Origin: a bacterium | Lineage (GTDB): Bacteria > Margulisbacteria > Marinamargulisbacteria > JAAEMD01 | Direction: 5' to 3' | NCBI GenBank assembly: GCA_024225875.1 | Contig: JAAEMD010000238.1 | Coordinates: 1 to 7,793 of the forward strand | DNA: 7,793 bases | Shown here: positions 5,485 through 7,793 of the stretch, piece by piece | Position numbering within the stretch: the first letter of the stretch is position 1 | How the letters are laid out: the number at the start of each line of letters is the position of its first letter | Notes under the pieces: model-generated | Told to the model about the DNA's origin: nothing | The model's input: the letters and a program-made list of their open reading frames with translations, nothing else | The model's database searches: none | Made by a program: the position numbers and the translations under genes

Positions 5485-6273
5485 GTGTTCTCATTATTTA
5501 AAAAAAACAAAATCGGATTAGCTCTTGGTGGTGGAGCCTCAAGAGGCATTGCCCACACAGGTGTTATACAGGTACTACAGGAAAATAATATCCATATAGA
5601 CTACATAGCAGGTATTAGTGCTGGCAGTATCATTGGTGGTCTGCTTGCTGCTGGAATAGAAATTAAAGAAACTACAGCTGTATTAAAAAAGATGAGATGG
5701 AGTGATTTTGTTCAACTTAGACTTCCCGGGCAGGGACTTACTTCATCTAAACCTATTGAAACCCTGGTTAAAAAAAACATTGGCAATACTAAATTCAAAG
5801 ATCTGAAAATACCATTTACTGCAATGGTCACTGATATATTGACTGGAGAGTCTGTAGAGCTTAATGATCCTGAAATGGAAGTGGCCAAAGCAATAAGAGC
5901 CAGCGCATCATTCCCTGGTTTTTATTCACCAACAGTAATTAATAACACCTTTTATTGTGATGGTGGGATAGCGTCCAGCCTGCCTGTAAAAACACTAAAA
6001 AAAATGGGTGCTGATAAAATCATTGCTATAGATGTGATACCCAGGGTAAGTTTAACAGAGCTGCCAAAGCATTTTACTACATTAGCTGACAGAAGCCTGG
6101 ATATAATTTTAACACGGATAGCAGATTACAGTAATATAGAAGCTGATGTCCTGTTAAAGCCTGTTACAAAAAATATTAACTCTTTCCAGCTTAATAAAGC
6201 TGATGAGTTAGTAGAGTTAGGAAGAATAGCGGCTCTAGCTCAAATAAATAGAATAAAAAGACTGGTTTTTTGA
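5485..6273 (+). CDS. Patatin-like phospholipase / acyl hydrolase (RssA/NTE-like)
   Basis: A 262-residue serine hydrolase predicted to release fatty acids from phospholipids or related lipids at the membrane, using a Ser-Asp dyad. The oxyanion loop LGGGASRGIAHTGV is at 14-27, the nucleophile elbow GISAGS at 43-48 with S45, and the catalytic Asp is D159 in the CDGG motif (158-161). RASASFPGFYSP (138-149) is a typical block of the family. No signal peptide or transmembrane segment is seen; the N-terminus SLFKKNK is basic. The start is GTG: an in-frame TAA stands directly before it, and homologues usually begin a few residues before KIGLALGGG. No Shine-Dalgarno is at normal spacing; a hairpin occupies the preceding gap. 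It lies 52 nt after the S1 gene, so co-transcription is likely. Substrate cannot be told from the sequence. Confidence 0.9.
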   Translation: MFSLFKKNKIGLALGGGASRGIAHTGVIQVLQENNIHIDYIAGISAGSIIGGLLAAGIEIKETTAVLKKMRWSDFVQLRLPGQGLTSSKPIETLVKKNIGNTKFKDLKIPFTAMVTDILTGESVELNDPEMEVAKAIRASASFPGFYSPTVINNTFYCDGGIASSLPVKTLKKMGADKIIAIDVIPRVSLTELPKHFTTLADRSLDIILTRIADYSNIEADVLLKPVTKNINSFQLNKADELVELGRIAALAQINRIKRLVF

Positions 6274-6280
6274 TCTAATA

Positions 6281-6334
6281 TTATCTATACTTCCTTTTGA
6301 TTAATACACAGTCAATATAAAAAAGGATAGATAA
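6281..6334 (+). promoter_or_regulatory. Hairpin sequestering the trpB ribosome binding site
   Basis: TCCTTTT (6292-6298) pairs perfectly with AAAAGGA (6321-6327), the trpB Shine-Dalgarno, and TTATCTA (6281-6287) pairs perfectly with TAGATAA (6328-6334). The 3' side is continuous (AAAAGGATAGATAA); the 5' side has a 4-nt bulge (6288-6291). The loop is 22 nt. The trpB ATG begins two nt after the stem. The 5' arm starts 8 nt after the patatin stop codon, so a ribosome finishing that gene would cover or melt it. The stem is A/T-rich, so stability is uncertain. There is no ATG and no run of TGG codons in 6274-6335, so a classical trp leader peptide is absent. Confidence 0.5.
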
Positions 6335-6335
6335 C

Positions 6336-7511
6336 ATGTCTCAACCCGATACATCAGGGCATTTTGGAAAATATGGTGGAAGGTTTGTACCTGATACACT
6401 CTTTCCTGCAATTAAAAGCCTGGAAAAAACTTATCTATTAATTAAAAAAGACAGGGAATTTCAAAACGAGTTAAATGATCTTCTATGTAATTATGCTGGC
6501 AGACCTTCACCGTTATATTATGCCAGGCGATTATCAGAAGAATTGAATTTACGTATATATCTTAAAAGGGAAGACCTTAACCACACAGGCGCACATAAAA
6601 TAAACAACACCCTGGGACAAATTCTTATTGCAAAAAAGATGGGTAAAAAACGTATTATTGCCGAAACAGGAGCTGGTCAGCATGGTGTCGCAACAGCTAC
6701 AGCCTGTGCGCTAATGGGATTAAAATGTGTTGTATATATGGGTGAGGTTGATATAAAAAGACAATCACCTAATGTTTTTAGAATGAACTTATTAGGCGCT
6801 GAAGTTGTACCTGTATCATCAGGATCAAGAACCCTTAAAGATGCTACTTCCGAAGCAATTCGTGACTGGTTAAAAAATGTTGAAAGTACACACTACATTA
6901 TTGGTTCTGTCGTAGGACCGCACCCTTATCCTGTAATGGTAAGAGATTTTCAGTCTGTGATAGGTAAGGAAACAAAAAAACAGATCAAAAAAAAAGAAAA
7001 ACAGCTGCCTGACCATATAATAGCATGTGTTGGTGGTGGTTCTAATGCTATGGGGATGTTTTATCCTTTCTCTAAAGATAAAGAAGTGAACCTTATATCT
7101 GTTGAGGCAGGAGGACTGGGTACCGACTCAGAAGAGCATGCCCTTTCTCTAAGCAGGGGAACGCCTGGCATTCTGCATGGCAGCCTGTCATATCTATTAC
7201 AGGACGATAATGGACAAATAAAATTAGCACATTCCATTTCTGCCGGACTTGATTATCCAGGTGTAGGACCTGAGTTAAGCTACCTGAAAGATAAAGGTAG
7301 AATTAAAATCAATTATGCTACTGATAAAGAAGCGGTTAATGCCTGCAGATGGCTCTCTCAAAAAGAAGGCATAATCCCTGCCCTGGAATCATCACATGCT
7401 CTAGCTGTTTTGAAAAAATATAAACACTTTAAAGAAAAAGAAATAGTTGTTATCTGCTTATCTGGAAGAGGCGATAAAGACCTGGAAACACTGAGAGCTT
7501 ACAATGACTAA
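6336..7511 (+). CDS. trpB: Tryptophan synthase beta subunit
   Basis: Cytoplasmic PLP enzyme that condenses indole with L-serine to give L-tryptophan, working as an alpha2-beta2 complex with TrpA, which passes indole through an internal tunnel. The 391-residue length is normal for the TrpB1 type. PLP-binding K88 is in HTGAHKIN (83-90); catalytic E110 is in AETGAGQHG (109-117); the phosphate-binding GGGSNA is at 233-238; D306 is in GLDYPGVGPE; E351 is in ALESSHA; and the PLP-ring contact S377 is in LSGRGDKD (376-383). All are offset by about one from the Salmonella numbering, and nothing key is missing. AAAAGGA (6321-6327) is a good Shine-Dalgarno 8 nt before the ATG but is predicted to lie in a hairpin. 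The gene overlaps trpA by 8 nt, which suits balanced subunit production. No other trp genes lie upstream; the preceding gene is a lipase. Confidence 0.98.
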   Translation: MSQPDTSGHFGKYGGRFVPDTLFPAIKSLEKTYLLIKKDREFQNELNDLLCNYAGRPSPLYYARRLSEELNLRIYLKREDLNHTGAHKINNTLGQILIAKKMGKKRIIAETGAGQHGVATATACALMGLKCVVYMGEVDIKRQSPNVFRMNLLGAEVVPVSSGSRTLKDATSEAIRDWLKNVESTHYIIGSVVGPHPYPVMVRDFQSVIGKETKKQIKKKEKQLPDHIIACVGGGSNAMGMFYPFSKDKEVNLISVEAGGLGTDSEEHALSLSRGTPGILHGSLSYLLQDDNGQIKLAHSISAGLDYPGVGPELSYLKDKGRIKINYATDKEAVNACRWLSQKEGIIPALESSHALAVLKKYKHFKEKEIVVICLSGRGDKDLETLRAYND

Positions 7512-7793
7512 AATAAGAGACTCCTTTAACAATAAAAAGGTTCTAATCCCATATTTTACTTATGGTGATCCAACCCCTGAAATATCTGAAAGAATAATAT
7601 GTAATGCCTTTGATCAAGGTGCAGATATGATTGAAATAGGCCTGCCCTTTTCTGATCCAATCGCTGACGGACCTGTTATTCAGGAATCTCACCAAAGAGC
7701 CTTGAACCATAACAGGAATATTAATATAGATGAAGCGTTAACTATGGTGAAAAGAATAAAAACTAAATACAATAAACCGCTTATATTTATGAC
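7504..7793 (+). CDS. trpA: Tryptophan synthase alpha subunit (5' part)
   Basis: The first 96 codons of TrpA, cut by the window end. TrpA cleaves indole-3-glycerol phosphate to indole and glyceraldehyde-3-phosphate and hands indole to TrpB. The TIM-barrel start is clear: LIPYFTYGDP (14-23), DMIEIGLPFSDPIADGPVIQ (41-60) and the following ESHQRAL. The catalytic acids are present: E44 corresponds to Salmonella E49 and D55 to D60. The ATG lies within the last codons of trpB (8-nt overlap) with only a weak GAGAG-like site upstream, so translation is probably coupled to trpB. Confidence 0.97.
   Translation, partial: MTKIRDSFNNKKVLIPYFTYGDPTPEISERIICNAFDQGADMIEIGLPFSDPIADGPVIQESHQRALNHNRNINIDEALTMVKRIKTKYNKPLIFM

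Noticed and set aside
3764..5558. Several minus-strand reading frames of 73-106 codons opposite the S1 gene
   Set aside because: They mirror the codon pattern of the well-supported + strand gene, lack convincing ribosome binding sites, and show no recognisable domains.
6274..6335. Classical trp attenuator with leader peptide, or T-box
   Set aside because: There is no start codon and no tandem TGG codons in the gap, no terminator with a T-run, and the gap is far too short for a T-box.

Overview
The window is AT-rich (roughly two thirds A+T by eye) and every complete gene lies on the + strand. It reads as an ordinary bacterial chromosome segment: bacterial-type prolyl-tRNA synthetase with an inserted editing domain, a ribosomal protein S1-type protein, a bacterial patatin, and trpB/trpA in the usual order. 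Codon use leans to A/T throughout (many ATA, AAA and TTA codons) and does not change sharply between genes, so I see no sign that any gene is a recent import. The phylum cannot be settled from this sequence. A lytic transglycosylase with a weak export signal points to a peptidoglycan-containing envelope.

Layout: 1-177 is the 3' end of an unidentified gene. 178-642 is non-coding, with overlapping inverted repeats in its first half and a small inverted-repeat element (508-577) just ahead of proS. Next comes a tight three-gene block: proS (643-2361), a lytic transglycosylase overlapping it by 11 nt (2351-2974), and a cysteine-rich YkgJ-type protein (3001-3558). A second, longer copy of the inverted-repeat element (3570-3686) follows directly. 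A palindrome containing TATAAT (3709-3735) precedes an S1-type RNA-binding gene (3843-5432). A hairpin then separates it from a GTG-started patatin-like lipase gene (5485-6273). Last come trpB (6336-7511) and trpA (7504 to the window end), overlapping by 8 nt.

Functionally these are mainly housekeeping genes: tRNA charging, mRNA binding or translation initiation, wall turnover, lipid hydrolysis, and the last two steps of tryptophan synthesis. No defence system, CRISPR array, tRNA, rRNA or complete transposon is visible. The most interesting signals are non-coding: (i) two same-orientation MITE-like elements that bracket proS-slt-ykgJ, both flanked by TATAG; (ii) a bulged 7+7 bp hairpin that buries the trpB Shine-Dalgarno sequence and starts just after the patatin stop codon, suggesting translational coupling; and (iii) a near-perfect palindrome overlapping a consensus -10 box ahead of the S1 gene. 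Among the proteins, the S1 homologue has four S1 domains behind an unusually long acidic N-terminal region.
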